From Sphingobacterium thalpophilum (GTDB lineage: Bacteria > Bacteroidota > Bacteroidia > Flavobacteriales > Flavobacteriaceae), in assembly GCA_943325255.2 (NCBI GenBank), contig CALPOS020000008.1, forward strand, positions 1 to 24,122: 24,122 nt of DNA, read 5' to 3'. Shown here one piece after another: positions 14,491 through 22,110 of this stretch. The notes beneath the pieces were generated by a model. It ran no database searches and was not told the DNA's origin. It worked only from the letters and a program-made list of their open reading frames with translations. Position numbers and translations under genes: made by a program. Each line of letters starts with the position of its first letter. The stretch's first letter is position 1.

Positions 14491-14820
14491 ATGATACAAG
14501 TATCAGATACAGCAAGCAAGAAAATCATCGACATGATGAAAGATGACGGTTTTGACGCTTCCAAAGACTATGTTCGTGTTGGCGTTAAAAGTGGCGGTTG
14601 CTCGGGGTTGTCTTATGAATTGAAATTCGATAAAGAAATCGGGGAAACCGATAAAGTATTTGAAGTAAATCAAGTAAGAATTGCAGTAGAGAAAAAATCT
14701 TTTCTATATCTAGCCGGAACTATTTTAGAGTTTTCAGGCGGATTAAACGGAAAAGGATTCGTTTTTAATAATCCAAATGCAAGTCGAACTTGCGGTTGCG
14801 GAGAATCATTTTCATTATAA
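14491..14820 (+). CDS. sufA: A-type Fe-S carrier protein (HesB/IscA/SufA family)
   Basis: A 109-residue cytoplasmic Fe-S carrier. The three conserved cysteines are present: Cys37 in KSGGCSGLSY, and Cys101 and Cys103 in the C-terminal CGCGESF. The N-terminus MIQVSDTASKKIIDMM is the usual A-type start. It accepts clusters from the SufBCD scaffold and passes them to apo-targets. It is the first gene of the suf run, with sufB starting 15 nt after its stop. Whether it should be called SufA, ErpA or IscA cannot be decided from the motif alone; the position favours SufA. Confidence 0.92.
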   Translation: MIQVSDTASKKIIDMMKDDGFDASKDYVRVGVKSGGCSGLSYELKFDKEIGETDKVFEVNQVRIAVEKKSFLYLAGTILEFSGGLNGKGFVFNNPNASRTCGCGESFSL

Positions 14821-14835
14821 ATCAGCCAACCAATT

Positions 14836-16284
14836 ATGCCAAAATACACTGAAGATGATTTAAAAATCGAACTCGAAAATAAAGAGTACGAATACGGATT
14901 TTATACCGATATCGACTCGGACACGTTCCCTGTCGGCCTCAACGAAGACATTGTTCGTGCAATTTCGCTTAGAAAAGAAGAGCCACAATGGATGACCGAC
15001 TGGCGGTTAGACGCTTTCCGTGCTTGGGAACAAATGAAAGAACCCGAGTGGGCTAATGTTCATTACGAAAAGCCAGATTTTCAAGCCATCTCGTATTATT
15101 CTGCTCCAAAAAGCAAAGCGAAATACGATAGCCTTGATGAAGTTGATCCTGAATTGCTAGAGACATTCAAAAAACTGGGTATTTCCATCGATGAACAAAA
15201 GATGCTTTCAGGCGTTGCGATGGATATTGTAGTGGATTCTGTTTCCGTTGCCACGACATTCAAAAAAACATTGGGCGAAAAAGGAATTATTTTTATGAGT
15301 ATTTCCGAAGCGATTCGCGAACATCCTGAATTGGTAAGAAAGTATCTGGGAACGGTGGTGCCGCAAAAAGATAATTTCTACGCAGCTTTAAATTCTGCTG
15401 TTTTTTCAGACGGTTCTTTTTGTTATATTCCGAAAGGCGTTCGTTGCCCAATGGAATTATCAACATATTTCAGAATCAATCAAGCGGGAACAGGTCAGTT
15501 TGAAAGAACTTTGGTCATTGCAGATGAAGGAAGCTATGTGTCTTATTTAGAAGGATGCACGGCTCCAAGTCGAGATGAAAATCAATTGCACGCGGCGGTG
15601 GTGGAGCTCATTGCTCTAGATGATGCTGAAATTAAATACTCGACAGTTCAAAATTGGTATCCAGGAAATAAGGAAGGAAAAGGTGGCGTATTTAACTTTG
15701 TGACCAAAAGAGGTTTGTGCGAGAAAAACGCCAAAATATCCTGGACACAAGTCGAAACAGGTTCGGCGGTCACATGGAAATATCCGTCATGTGTCTTAAA
15801 AGGTGATAATTCAGTGGGTGAATTTTACTCAATTGCAGTGACCAATAATTTCCAACAAGCAGATACTGGGACGAAAATGATTCACTTGGGAAAAAACACC
15901 AAATCGACCATTATTTCAAAAGGAATCTCTGCAGGTAAATCTCAAAATAGTTACCGAGGTTTGGTTCAAATTAGTGCTCGTGCTGAAAACGCTCGAAATT
16001 TTTCTCAATGTGATTCGCTGTTAATGGGAAATAATTGTGGCGCACACACTTTCCCATACATCGAAAGCAAGAACCCAACAGCCAAAATAGAGCACGAAGC
16101 AACCACTTCAAAAATTGGTGAAGATCAAGTATTTTACTGTAACCAACGTGGAATTCCAACAGAAAAAGCCATTGCTTTGATTGTAAACGGATTTAGTAAA
16201 GATGTCCTCAACAAATTACCCATGGAGTTTGCGGTAGAAGCTCAAAAATTATTAGAAATTTCGCTTGAAGGCAGCGTAGGATAA
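14836..16284 (+). CDS. sufB: Fe-S cluster assembly scaffold protein SufB
   Basis: A 482-residue cytoplasmic scaffold subunit. Recognisable blocks are EPQWMTDWRLDAFRAW near the N-terminus, GVAMDIVVDSVSVATTF, PKGVRCPMELSTYFRIN, the beta-helix core with YLEGCTAPSRDENQLHAA, and VNGFSKDVLNKLPMEFAVEA at the C-terminus, where SufB contacts SufD and SufC. Length matches the usual 465-485. With SufC and SufD it builds [4Fe-4S] clusters, receiving sulfur from SufS-SufE. It follows sufA by 15 nt. The spacer to sufC is 50 nt and carries a repeat motif. Confidence 0.97.
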   Translation: MPKYTEDDLKIELENKEYEYGFYTDIDSDTFPVGLNEDIVRAISLRKEEPQWMTDWRLDAFRAWEQMKEPEWANVHYEKPDFQAISYYSAPKSKAKYDSLDEVDPELLETFKKLGISIDEQKMLSGVAMDIVVDSVSVATTFKKTLGEKGIIFMSISEAIREHPELVRKYLGTVVPQKDNFYAALNSAVFSDGSFCYIPKGVRCPMELSTYFRINQAGTGQFERTLVIADEGSYVSYLEGCTAPSRDENQLHAAVVELIALDDAEIKYSTVQNWYPGNKEGKGGVFNFVTKRGLCEKNAKISWTQVETGSAVTWKYPSCVLKGDNSVGEFYSIAVTNNFQQADTGTKMIHLGKNTKSTIISKGISAGKSQNSYRGLVQISARAENARNFSQCDSLLMGNNCGAHTFPYIESKNPTAKIEHEATTSKIGEDQVFYCNQRGIPTEKAIALIVNGFSKDVLNKLPMEFAVEAQKLLEISLEGSVG

Positions 16285-16290
16285 ACGCAC

Positions 16291-16320
16291 TTCATGAATC
16301 TTAATCCCTTAATGGTTTAA
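16291..16320. repeat. CTTAATCCCTTAATGGTT repeat motif between sufB and sufC
   Basis: The segment holding CTTAATCCCTTAATGGTTTA (16300-16319) resembles the ends of the elements flanking the GxxExxY gene (CTTATAAYCCTTAWATGGT at 22120-22138 and 22658-22676). It fills most of the 50-nt sufB-sufC spacer. Confidence 0.45.
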
Positions 16321-16334
16321 AATAAAAAATAAAA

Positions 16335-17087
16335 ATGTTAAGCATAAAAAATCTACACGCTTCAGTCGAAGACAAAGAAATATTAAAAGGAATCAACCTT
16401 GAAGTGAAAGCTGGTGAAGTTCACGCAATTATGGGTCCCAACGGCTCTGGTAAAAGTACACTTTCAGCAGTCATTGCAGGAAATGAAAATTACGAAGTAA
16501 CCGACGGACAAGTATTCTTAGATGGTGAAGATTTAGCGGATTTGGCTCCAGAAGAACGCGCTCACAAAGGAGTGTTTCTCTCTTTCCAATATCCAGTTGA
16601 AATTCCAGGCGTTTCGGTAACCAATTTCATGAGAACAGCCATCAATGAAACGCGCAAAGCCAACGGAAAAGAGGAAATGCCCGCCAATGAAATGCTAAAA
16701 CTCATCCGTGAAAAATCAGAATTATTAGAAATCGATCGTAAGTTTCTATCTCGTTCGCTCAACGAAGGTTTTTCAGGTGGTGAAAAGAAAAGAAATGAGA
16801 TATTTCAAATGGCAATGCTCGAGCCGAAAATCGCTATCCTAGACGAAACCGATTCTGGATTAGACATCGATGCGTTGCGAATTGTTGCCAACGGCGTTAA
16901 TAAACTGAAAAGCGAAAACAACGCAGTCATCGTCATCACGCATTATCAAAGACTTTTAGATTATATCGTTCCCGATTTTGTTCACGTTTTATACAACGGT
17001 AGAATTGTGAAGTCAGGCGGGAAAGAACTCGCCTATGAACTCGAAGAAAAAGGATACGACTGGATCAAACAAGAACAAGAAGCATAG
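16335..17087 (+). CDS. sufC: Fe-S cluster assembly ATPase SufC
   Basis: A 250-residue ABC-type ATPase that drives the SufBCD scaffold. Walker A is GPNGSGKST at about 34-42, the Q-loop is FLSFQYPVEIPGV, the signature is LNEGFSGGEKKRNE, Walker B is KIAILDETDSGLDID, and the switch His is in VITHYQRLLDYI. It has no membrane partner domain. The length is normal. A 73-nt spacer with heptamer repeats follows before sufD. Confidence 0.97.
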   Translation: MLSIKNLHASVEDKEILKGINLEVKAGEVHAIMGPNGSGKSTLSAVIAGNENYEVTDGQVFLDGEDLADLAPEERAHKGVFLSFQYPVEIPGVSVTNFMRTAINETRKANGKEEMPANEMLKLIREKSELLEIDRKFLSRSLNEGFSGGEKKRNEIFQMAMLEPKIAILDETDSGLDIDALRIVANGVNKLKSENNAVIVITHYQRLLDYIVPDFVHVLYNGRIVKSGGKELAYELEEKGYDWIKQEQEA

Positions 17088-17097
17088 AAAAAGTTTA

Positions 17098-17156
17098 GTT
17101 GTCTGTTATCAGTAATTAACTACTGGCCCGACAACCGACAACCGATAACCGACAAC
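17098..17156. repeat. Heptamer array and hairpin between sufC and sufD
   Basis: Four head-to-tail copies of CCGACAA (17128-17155, third copy CCGATAA) lie just before the sufD ATG. The left part GTTGTCTGTTATCAGT (17098-17113) is complementary at 14 of 16 positions to ACCGATAACCGACAAC (17141-17156), so the spacer can fold into a hairpin ending 4 nt before the start codon. From memory, GACAACCGACAACCGATAAC strings are a dispersed motif in Flavobacterium. Confidence 0.7.
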
Positions 17157-17160
17157 TCCA

Positions 17161-18477
17161 ATGGAATTAAAAGAAAAACTCATCGCCTCTTTTATGGCTT
17201 TCGAAGAACGAGTTGATGTAGACGCCGATTTACACAATATCCGAACTTCGGCTATGAATAATTTTGAAAGTAAAGGCTTTCCAACGAAAAAAGAAGAAGC
17301 ATGGAAATACACGTCACTAAACACGTTGCTTAAAAATGACTTTACGGTTTTCCCAAAAAACGAAAACACGATTCAATTTGCCGATGTAAAAAAATATTTC
17401 CTACACGAAATCGACACTTATAAAGTGGTTTTTATTGACGGAATTTTTAGTTCCTTCTTGTCCTCAACCACACACGACGGAATAGATGTTTGTTTAATGT
17501 CTTCAGCACTTAACAAGCCAAAATACAAAATGATTATCGACAGCTATTTTAACCAAGCTGCGAGTAAAGACGATAGTCTAACTTCTCTAAACACGGCTTT
17601 CGCAAGTGAAGGCGCCTACATCAATATTCCTAAAAGTAAAGTGGCTGATAAGCCAATCGAAATCATGTATTTCTCTACAGGAAGTGAAGCGGCACTTTTA
17701 GTGCAACCCAGAAATTTGGTGATTGTTGGAGAAAATTCACATGTTCAAATTATCGAAAGACATCAAAGTCTCAACGAAAACGCGGTTTTAACCAATGCAG
17801 TCACAGAGATTTTTGCACAAAAAAGAGCTATTGTTGAATATTATAAAATTCAAAACGACAATCACACCGCTTCGTTAATCGACAATACTTATGTGTCGCA
17901 GCAACAAGAAAGCCACGTGCACGTAAATACTTTCAGTTTCGGAGGAAATTTGACGCGGAACAATCTTAATTTCTATCATTTTGGCGAACGAATAGAAAGT
18001 CATCTCAACGGAATTACGATTATTGGAGAAAAACAACACGTAGATCATTATACCTTAGTGCATCACGCGCAGCCGAACTGCGAAAGTTTCCAGGATTATA
18101 AAGGCATTTTTTCTGACAGCTCAATTGGCGTTTTCAACGGAAAAATTTACGTAGAAAAAGAAGCGCAAAAGACCAACGCATTCCAAAAGAACAACAATAT
18201 TCTATTGAGTGATAAAGCCACGATCAACGCCAAACCACAATTGGAAATTTTTGCCGACGATGTCAAATGTTCGCACGGTTGTACGATTGGACAACTAGAC
18301 GAGACGGCTATGTTTTATATGCAGTCGCGCGGAATTCCAAAAAAAGAAGCGAAAGGATTGTTGATGTATGCATTCTCGAATGCCGTAATTGAAAGCATCA
18401 AAATACCAGAACTCAAGCAAAGGATCACGAAAATCATCGCTACCAAATTAGGCGTAAAAATCGGTTTTGATTTGTAG
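17161..18477 (+). CDS. sufD: Fe-S cluster assembly protein SufD
   Basis: A 438-residue SufB paralogue and partner. Typical blocks are FPTKKEEAWKYTSLNTLLK near the N-terminus, YINIPKSKVADKPIEIMYFS, VVGENSHVQIIERHQS-type core strands, VDHYTLVHHAQPNCESFQDY, AFQKNNNILLSDKATINAKP and then QLEIFADDVKCSHGCTIGQL, and the C-terminal ESIKIPELKQRI. The conserved His/Cys near DVKCSHGCT are at the SufB-SufD interface, where clusters form. The start is preceded by the heptamer hairpin. After the stop a 278-nt non-coding stretch separates it from sufS. Confidence 0.95.
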   Translation: MELKEKLIASFMAFEERVDVDADLHNIRTSAMNNFESKGFPTKKEEAWKYTSLNTLLKNDFTVFPKNENTIQFADVKKYFLHEIDTYKVVFIDGIFSSFLSSTTHDGIDVCLMSSALNKPKYKMIIDSYFNQAASKDDSLTSLNTAFASEGAYINIPKSKVADKPIEIMYFSTGSEAALLVQPRNLVIVGENSHVQIIERHQSLNENAVLTNAVTEIFAQKRAIVEYYKIQNDNHTASLIDNTYVSQQQESHVHVNTFSFGGNLTRNNLNFYHFGERIESHLNGITIIGEKQHVDHYTLVHHAQPNCESFQDYKGIFSDSSIGVFNGKIYVEKEAQKTNAFQKNNNILLSDKATINAKPQLEIFADDVKCSHGCTIGQLDETAMFYMQSRGIPKKEAKGLLMYAFSNAVIESIKIPELKQRITKIIATKLGVKIGFDL

Positions 18478-18483
18478 TTCATT

Positions 18484-18590
18484 AGGAGCTAATCCCGCTA
18501 TCCGCTACATCTTTTGTGCCACAAGAGCGGAGCGAATAGATGAGGTAAATTCTAGCACAAAAGGATATCGCTGCTATCGGGGCTAGGGCA
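18484..18590. repeat. Dispersed palindromic element, copy 2 (GGAGC...GGGGCTA type)
   Basis: It begins GGAGCTAATCCCGCTATCCG and ends CGCTGCTATCGGGGCTAGG. The inner arms ATCTTTTGTGC (18509-18519) and GCACAAAAGGAT (18555-18566) pair with one bulged base around a 35-nt loop, and the outer parts are imperfect inverted copies. The outer blocks match copy 1 at 381-512; the loops do not. It lies 6 nt after the sufD stop and could act as an mRNA 3'-end structure. Confidence 0.7.
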
Positions 18591-18632
18591 TCTCGAATCG
18601 ATTGAAAAATCACCCAAAACAGAAATAGATTA

Positions 18633-18660
18633 TTTGCGCCTCTGCTTCTTTGCGAGCAAA
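18633..18660. repeat. TTTGCGCCTCTGC-type intergenic repeat
   Basis: TTTGCGCCTCTGCTTCTTTG followed by CGAGCAAA carries TTTGCG twice and CTTCTTTGCG. I recall this wording as a dispersed intergenic motif in environmental Bacteroidota genomes. Only one copy is in the window, so this is a tentative call. Confidence 0.35.
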
Positions 18661-18696
18661 AAACAATAACAATCGCTCCGAATTTATTAACAACTG

Positions 18697-18731
18697 TTTG
18701 CTAAAATTCTAATCCAATTCAACTACTTTTG
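18697..18731 (+). promoter_or_regulatory. Promoter of sufS
   Basis: TTTG (18697-18700), 23 nt, TACTTTTG (18724-18731). This fits the Bacteroidota consensus and places transcription start about 18 nt before the ATG at 18756. It makes sufS independently transcribable from sufABCD, and shows that the upstream in-frame TTG at 18729 is inside the promoter. Confidence 0.65.
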
Positions 18732-18755
18732 TTTGTTGATTTTTCACAAGAAACC

Positions 18756-19970
18756 ATGTTTGATATTCATAAAATTAGAGCCGAATTCCCCATCCTTTCC
18801 CAAACGGTAAACGGGAAACCACTGGTGTATTTTGACAACGGAGCCACTTCGCAAAAACCTCAAGTTGTGATTGACGCCTATGCAAAATATTACAGCGAAA
18901 TCAACGCCAATATTCACCGAGGTGTACATACGTTAAGTCAATTGGCTACTGATGCGTATGAGGAATCTCGAAAAAAAATCAAAGAACACATCAATGCTAA
19001 AAGTTCCTGTGAAGTTATTTTTACTTCAGGAACAACGCACGCTGTAAATATAATTGCAGCTGGTTTTGCAGCGATTGTTAAACCCGGCGATGAGGTTTTG
19101 GTGTCTGGTTTAGAACATCATAGTAATATTGTACCGTGGCAAATGTTATGCGAGCGAACTGGAGCGACTTTAAAAGTCATTCCGATGAACGAATCGGGAG
19201 AACTCATTCAAAGCGAGTACGAAAAATTATTATCATCCAAAACCAAGATTGTAGCGGTAAATCATATTTCAAATGCGTTAGGAACCATCAATCCAATTCG
19301 CGATATGATTCGAAAAGCGCATGAAGTAGGAGCGCCCGTTCTAATTGATGGCGCGCAAGCAGTGCCGCACTTAAAACCTAATGTTCAAGATTTAGACTGC
19401 GATTTTTATGTGTTTTCTGGACACAAAATGTGCGGACCCACAGGAACTGGAATTTTATACGGTAAGGAAAACTGGCTCAACAAACTGCCACCTTATCAAG
19501 GCGGTGGCGAAATGATTGCAACCGTCACATTCGAAAAAACGACCTATGCAGAATTACCACACAAATTCGAAGCGGGAACGCCCAACATTGCAGGAGGAAT
19601 CGTACTGGGTGTAGCTGTAGATTATATGAATTCAATTGGTTTTGAAGCAATTGCCGCGTACGAATTAGAATTACTTGATTACGGAACCAAGAAACTTATG
19701 GAAATAGAAGGGTTGAAAATTTTTGGAACCGCAAAAGAAAAAACTTCCGTAATTTCGTTCAATGTTGAGGGAATCCATCCGTATGATATTGGAACTATCA
19801 TTGACAAAAAAGGCATTGCAGTTCGAACCGGACATCACTGTGCACAACCTATTATGGATTTTTATCAAATACCAGGAACCATTAGAGCTTCATTTGCATT
19901 TTATAATACAAAAGAAGAAATAGACGTTATGGTTGAAGCGATAAAGAAAGCGAAAACAATGTTAAGCTAA
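18756..19970 (+). CDS. sufS: Cysteine desulfurase SufS
   Basis: A 404-residue PLP enzyme that takes sulfur from L-cysteine and hands it to SufE. Group II features are visible: SGTTHAVNI (PLP phosphate loop, about 91-99), LEHHSNIVPWQ at about 119-129, Asp198 in LIDGAQAVPH, the PLP Lys224 in FSGHKMCGPTGTG, and the active-site Cys362 in VRTGHHCAQP, where Cys is in the short rigid loop typical of SufS rather than IscS. I chose the ATG at 18756 (MFDIHKIRAEFP) because the longer TTG start at 18729 overlaps the promoter and adds residues absent from relatives. After the stop, a promoter-like sequence and an inserted segment separate it from its partner sufE. Confidence 0.95.
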   Translation: MFDIHKIRAEFPILSQTVNGKPLVYFDNGATSQKPQVVIDAYAKYYSEINANIHRGVHTLSQLATDAYEESRKKIKEHINAKSSCEVIFTSGTTHAVNIIAAGFAAIVKPGDEVLVSGLEHHSNIVPWQMLCERTGATLKVIPMNESGELIQSEYEKLLSSKTKIVAVNHISNALGTINPIRDMIRKAHEVGAPVLIDGAQAVPHLKPNVQDLDCDFYVFSGHKMCGPTGTGILYGKENWLNKLPPYQGGGEMIATVTFEKTTYAELPHKFEAGTPNIAGGIVLGVAVDYMNSIGFEAIAAYELELLDYGTKKLMEIEGLKIFGTAKEKTSVISFNVEGIHPYDIGTIIDKKGIAVRTGHHCAQPIMDFYQIPGTIRASFAFYNTKEEIDVMVEAIKKAKTMLS

Positions 19971-19982
19971 AAACACTATTTG

Positions 19983-20040
19983 CTTGTGAAAATTTACCAC
20001 AATTGTATAAAGTTCACTATCGTTGAATAAAAACGAACAC
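19983..20040 (+). repeat. Direct repeat A: copy of the promoter region of the 21205 gene
   Basis: CTTGTGAAAATTTA ... TTCACTATCGTTGAATAAAA resembles CTTGTAAAAATTTA ... TTCACTTTTGGCGAATAAAA at 21138-21191, about two thirds identical by eye with a 4-nt indel. It starts 12 nt after the sufS stop. The -7-like box of copy B (CACTTTTG) is CACTATCG here, so this copy looks inactive. Confidence 0.45.
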
Positions 20041-20225
20041 GACTATAAAAAAGACATATCACTACCATTTATCAAATATCAGAACTAAAGTTATTAAATG
20101 TATGAGATGCTGATTTTTGTTTATACATTTGCGCTGATGTACAAAATCCTTGGAAGTTACTGAATTAAAAGAGTTCAAATCATAAATCGTTTGTTATCTG
20201 TTCAGATCTTTAAGATGATTCAAAA

Positions 20226-20395
20226 GGCACTCGTTTTATTCATAAAGCTAACAGTGAACACAAACTTTTATTGTGCCAAAAAAACTTATAAGTTCAGAAA
20301 AAACCCTATAAAAACAAGGTTTAACTATTGTTCCTTTGCAACTTTATGTTAATGAAGAAGGATTGGCTAAATTGGAAGTTGATAGAATAAAATAA
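20226..20395 (+). pseudogene. smpB: Decayed fragment of smpB (SsrA-binding protein)
   Basis: Two adjacent frames encode pieces of SmpB in the correct order. From 20226 the frame reads GTRFIHKANSEHKLLLCQKK, resembling the SmpB block '.FNHK.RSERKLLL.KKEL'. From 20318, in another frame, it reads GLTIVPLQLYVNEEGLAKLE and ends VDRIK-stop at 20395, resembling 'GLTIVPL.LY.NE.GLAKLE'. A frameshift between them, an in-frame stop (TAA at 20309-20311, just upstream of the second piece), the missing Cys-free N-terminal half and the missing C-terminal 'GKK.YDKRE' tail all indicate a relic. A faint ILGS...IK at about 20149 may be a trace of the N-terminal 'GTEIKS' block. An intact smpB is expected elsewhere because trans-translation is nearly universal. 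The rest of the spacer 19971-20445 holds direct repeat A and no other gene. Confidence 0.7.
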
Positions 20396-20445
20396 CTTTA
20401 AAAATTAGAATATTAACATTGTATTGAAATAGCATCTTTTTTATT

Positions 20446-21093
20446 ATGAAAAAAACCATTAGCTTATTAGTTGCCTCCATTTTATTCTCCTGCAGTAGTA
20501 GTAATACAACCATTGTAAATAGCTGGAAAGATCCAAGTACTTCTATTGCTAGTGAACAATTTAAAAAAGTTTTGGTTGTTGCGCTTTTAAAAGATGATGT
20601 TACCAGAAGGGTTGTAGAAACTAATTTTCATGAATTTAATCCGATTTTTAAAACTTCTTTTAATTATTTGCATCAAGGCAATAAAGACATCACACAAGAT
20701 CTTTTGATAAAGCTATTAAATTTAGAGAACTTTGATGGAGTTGTTACTTTAAGATTGGCAGATACTAAAGTGGAAACTGATTATGTTGCCGGAATGAATA
20801 CGTCATTATATTATGCAAATCCTTATCTCGGGAATTATAATGGATATGGCACTATGTTTGGCGGATGGTATGGTTATTATTCCCCTTTTTATTATGATCT
20901 AGGATATTATGTTGAAAACACATATTATTTTATTGAAACAAATATTTTCTCATTAAGAAACAATAAATTGATTTGGTCAGGAACAACAAAATCTTCTGAT
21001 ATATCTGGTAAGATTGATGAAACTACCAGGAACATCATTAATGAAATTGTCAATCAAATGAGAAAAGATGGCTCATTGCCCCCAAAAAAGTAA
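20446..21093 (+). CDS. Putative lipoprotein with Tyr/Gly-rich segment, function unknown
   Basis: A 215-residue protein. The signal MKKTISLLVASILFSC ends at lipidation Cys16, followed by SSSNTTIVNSWKDP. The 'SWKDP ... FKKVLVVALLKDDVTRRVVE' pattern recurs in Bacteroidota lipoproteins, sometimes grouped with DUF4136-like families, but I cannot name the family with confidence. Residues about 124-165 are very rich in Tyr and Gly (YYANPYLGNYNGYGTMFGGW, YGYYSPFYYDLGYY), then a structured C-terminal part with IFSLRNNKLIWSGTTKS and ends KK. It sits between the smpB relic and repeat B, inside a segment that seems inserted between sufS and the sufE-linked genes. No clear promoter is seen. Confidence 0.7.
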   Translation: MKKTISLLVASILFSCSSSNTTIVNSWKDPSTSIASEQFKKVLVVALLKDDVTRRVVETNFHEFNPIFKTSFNYLHQGNKDITQDLLIKLLNLENFDGVVTLRLADTKVETDYVAGMNTSLYYANPYLGNYNGYGTMFGGWYGYYSPFYYDLGYYVENTYYFIETNIFSLRNNKLIWSGTTKSSDISGKIDETTRNIINEIVNQMRKDGSLPPKK

Positions 21094-21137
21094 TATCTTT
21101 TCACCAATTGGATCTAATTTAGTAGAGATTGATTATT

Positions 21138-21191
21138 CTTGTAAAAATTTAAAGCCAGTTTTGTTCACTTTTGGCGAATAAAACGATACAC
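21138..21191 (+). promoter_or_regulatory. Direct repeat B: likely promoter region of the 21205 gene
   Basis: TTG (21139-21141), 24 nt, CACTTTTG (21166-21173) is a near match to TTG-N-TAnnTTTG, one mismatch in the -7 box and one nt over the usual spacing. It ends 13 nt before the ATG at 21205. The sequence is repeated in degraded form at 19983-20040. Confidence 0.45.
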
Positions 21192-21204
21192 ATTAAACAC
21201 TATT

Positions 21205-21642
21205 ATGAAACTACTATCCTTAGTATTTTTGACTATATTTTTGGGGAAAGGCTGCGATGCTGAACAAAAGCAAGATATTGAATCTGCCATTATCGAATAT
21301 ACAGCTACTACAAGAGGGTTTTACCAGCAAATCGTGGTTCAAAACCAGAAATTCACGGTAACAAAAGACCGAAACGGAGATGAAAAATTAGTCCAACAGA
21401 CAATATCTAAAGCAGATTGGAAGAAAATTATTGAGGCATTTCAAGACGCAGATTTAGAGGGTTTTAAAGATCTAAAAGGACCAACCGAAAAAAGATTTTA
21501 TGACGGAGCTGCAATCGGTAACATCAAAGTCATTTATAAAGGAAAAACATATGAAACTAACGGATTTGACCACGGAAATCCACCGTTAGAAATCGAAAAA
21601 TTAGTCAATAGAATTACACAACTAGCATTGCCAAACGAATGA
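21205..21642 (+). CDS. Small exported protein coupled to sufE, function unknown
   Basis: A 145-residue protein I do not recognise by name. The N-terminus MKLLSLVFLTIFLGKGC is a hydrophobic export signal with a possible lipidation Cys17; the residues before it (LGKG) are a poor lipobox, so cleavage type is uncertain. The mature part is charged: ESAIIEYTATTRGFYQQIVV, ISKADWKKIIEAFQDADLEG, and a pattern FYDGAAIGNIKVIYKGKTYE. It has no Cys after position 17, so it is not an Fe-S binder by Cys motif. Its stop overlaps the sufE ATG by 4 nt (ATGA at 21639), so both are translated from one message. From memory a protein of this kind sits upstream of sufE in other flavobacteria. The link between a probable envelope protein and a cytosolic sulfur-transfer factor is unexplained. 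Confidence 0.75.
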   Translation: MKLLSLVFLTIFLGKGCDAEQKQDIESAIIEYTATTRGFYQQIVVQNQKFTVTKDRNGDEKLVQQTISKADWKKIIEAFQDADLEGFKDLKGPTEKRFYDGAAIGNIKVIYKGKTYETNGFDHGNPPLEIEKLVNRITQLALPNE

Positions 21643-22058
21643 CAATACAAGAAATACAAGAGGAAATTATCGATGAGTTTTCTATGTTTGACGATTGGGA
21701 GGAGCGATTTCAGTATACTATTGATTTAGGAAAAAGCCTCCCGCTCATTGAAGAAAAATACAAGACCGACGAAAACACCATCAAAGGATGTCAATCGAAA
21801 GTTTGGTTGCATAGCGAAGAAAAAGACGGAAAAATTATATTTACCGCAGACAGTGATGCTATTATTACAAAAGGCATCATCGCTATATTGATTCGTGTTT
21901 TTTCAAATCAGAAAGCAAACGATATATTGGAAGCAGACACAGCATTTATTGATAAAATTGGATTGAAGGAACAACTTTCTCCAACAAGAGCCAATGGTTT
22001 GGTTTCGATGATAAAACAAATAAAAATGTATGCGTTGGCATACGATTCAAAAAAGTAA
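21639..22058 (+). CDS. sufE: Cysteine desulfuration protein SufE
   Basis: A 139-residue cytoplasmic sulfur acceptor that stimulates SufS and passes persulfide to SufB. The acceptor Cys51 is in IKGCQSKVWL, the conserved SufE loop. Other features are the N-terminal DDWEERFQYTIDLGKSLP, SDAIITKGIIAILIRVFS, and the C-terminal LSPTRANGLVSMIKQIKMYA. Length is typical. It starts inside the stop codon of the upstream small exported protein. It is separated from its functional partner sufS by about 1.7 kb that includes the inserted lipoprotein gene, and from the next suf gene by a GxxExxY cassette. Confidence 0.95.
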   Translation: MTIQEIQEEIIDEFSMFDDWEERFQYTIDLGKSLPLIEEKYKTDENTIKGCQSKVWLHSEEKDGKIIFTADSDAIITKGIIAILIRVFSNQKANDILEADTAFIDKIGLKEQLSPTRANGLVSMIKQIKMYALAYDSKK

Positions 22059-22110
22059 GTTGACCGCATATAAGTAAAAAAATTCATAGAATTCATCTAG
22101 TAAATTTTCT

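Noticed and set aside
17128..17155. CRISPR-like array
   Set aside because: The units are 7-bp tandem copies without spacers.
18729..18755. TTG-initiated 9-residue extension of SufS
   Set aside because: The codon lies inside the TACTTTTG promoter box, and the family starts at MFDIHKIRAEFP.
20331..20338. TTCCTTTG as a -7 box for the lipoprotein gene
   Set aside because: It falls in the VPLQ codons of the smpB relic, is a mismatch at the key A, and lies over 100 nt from the gene.
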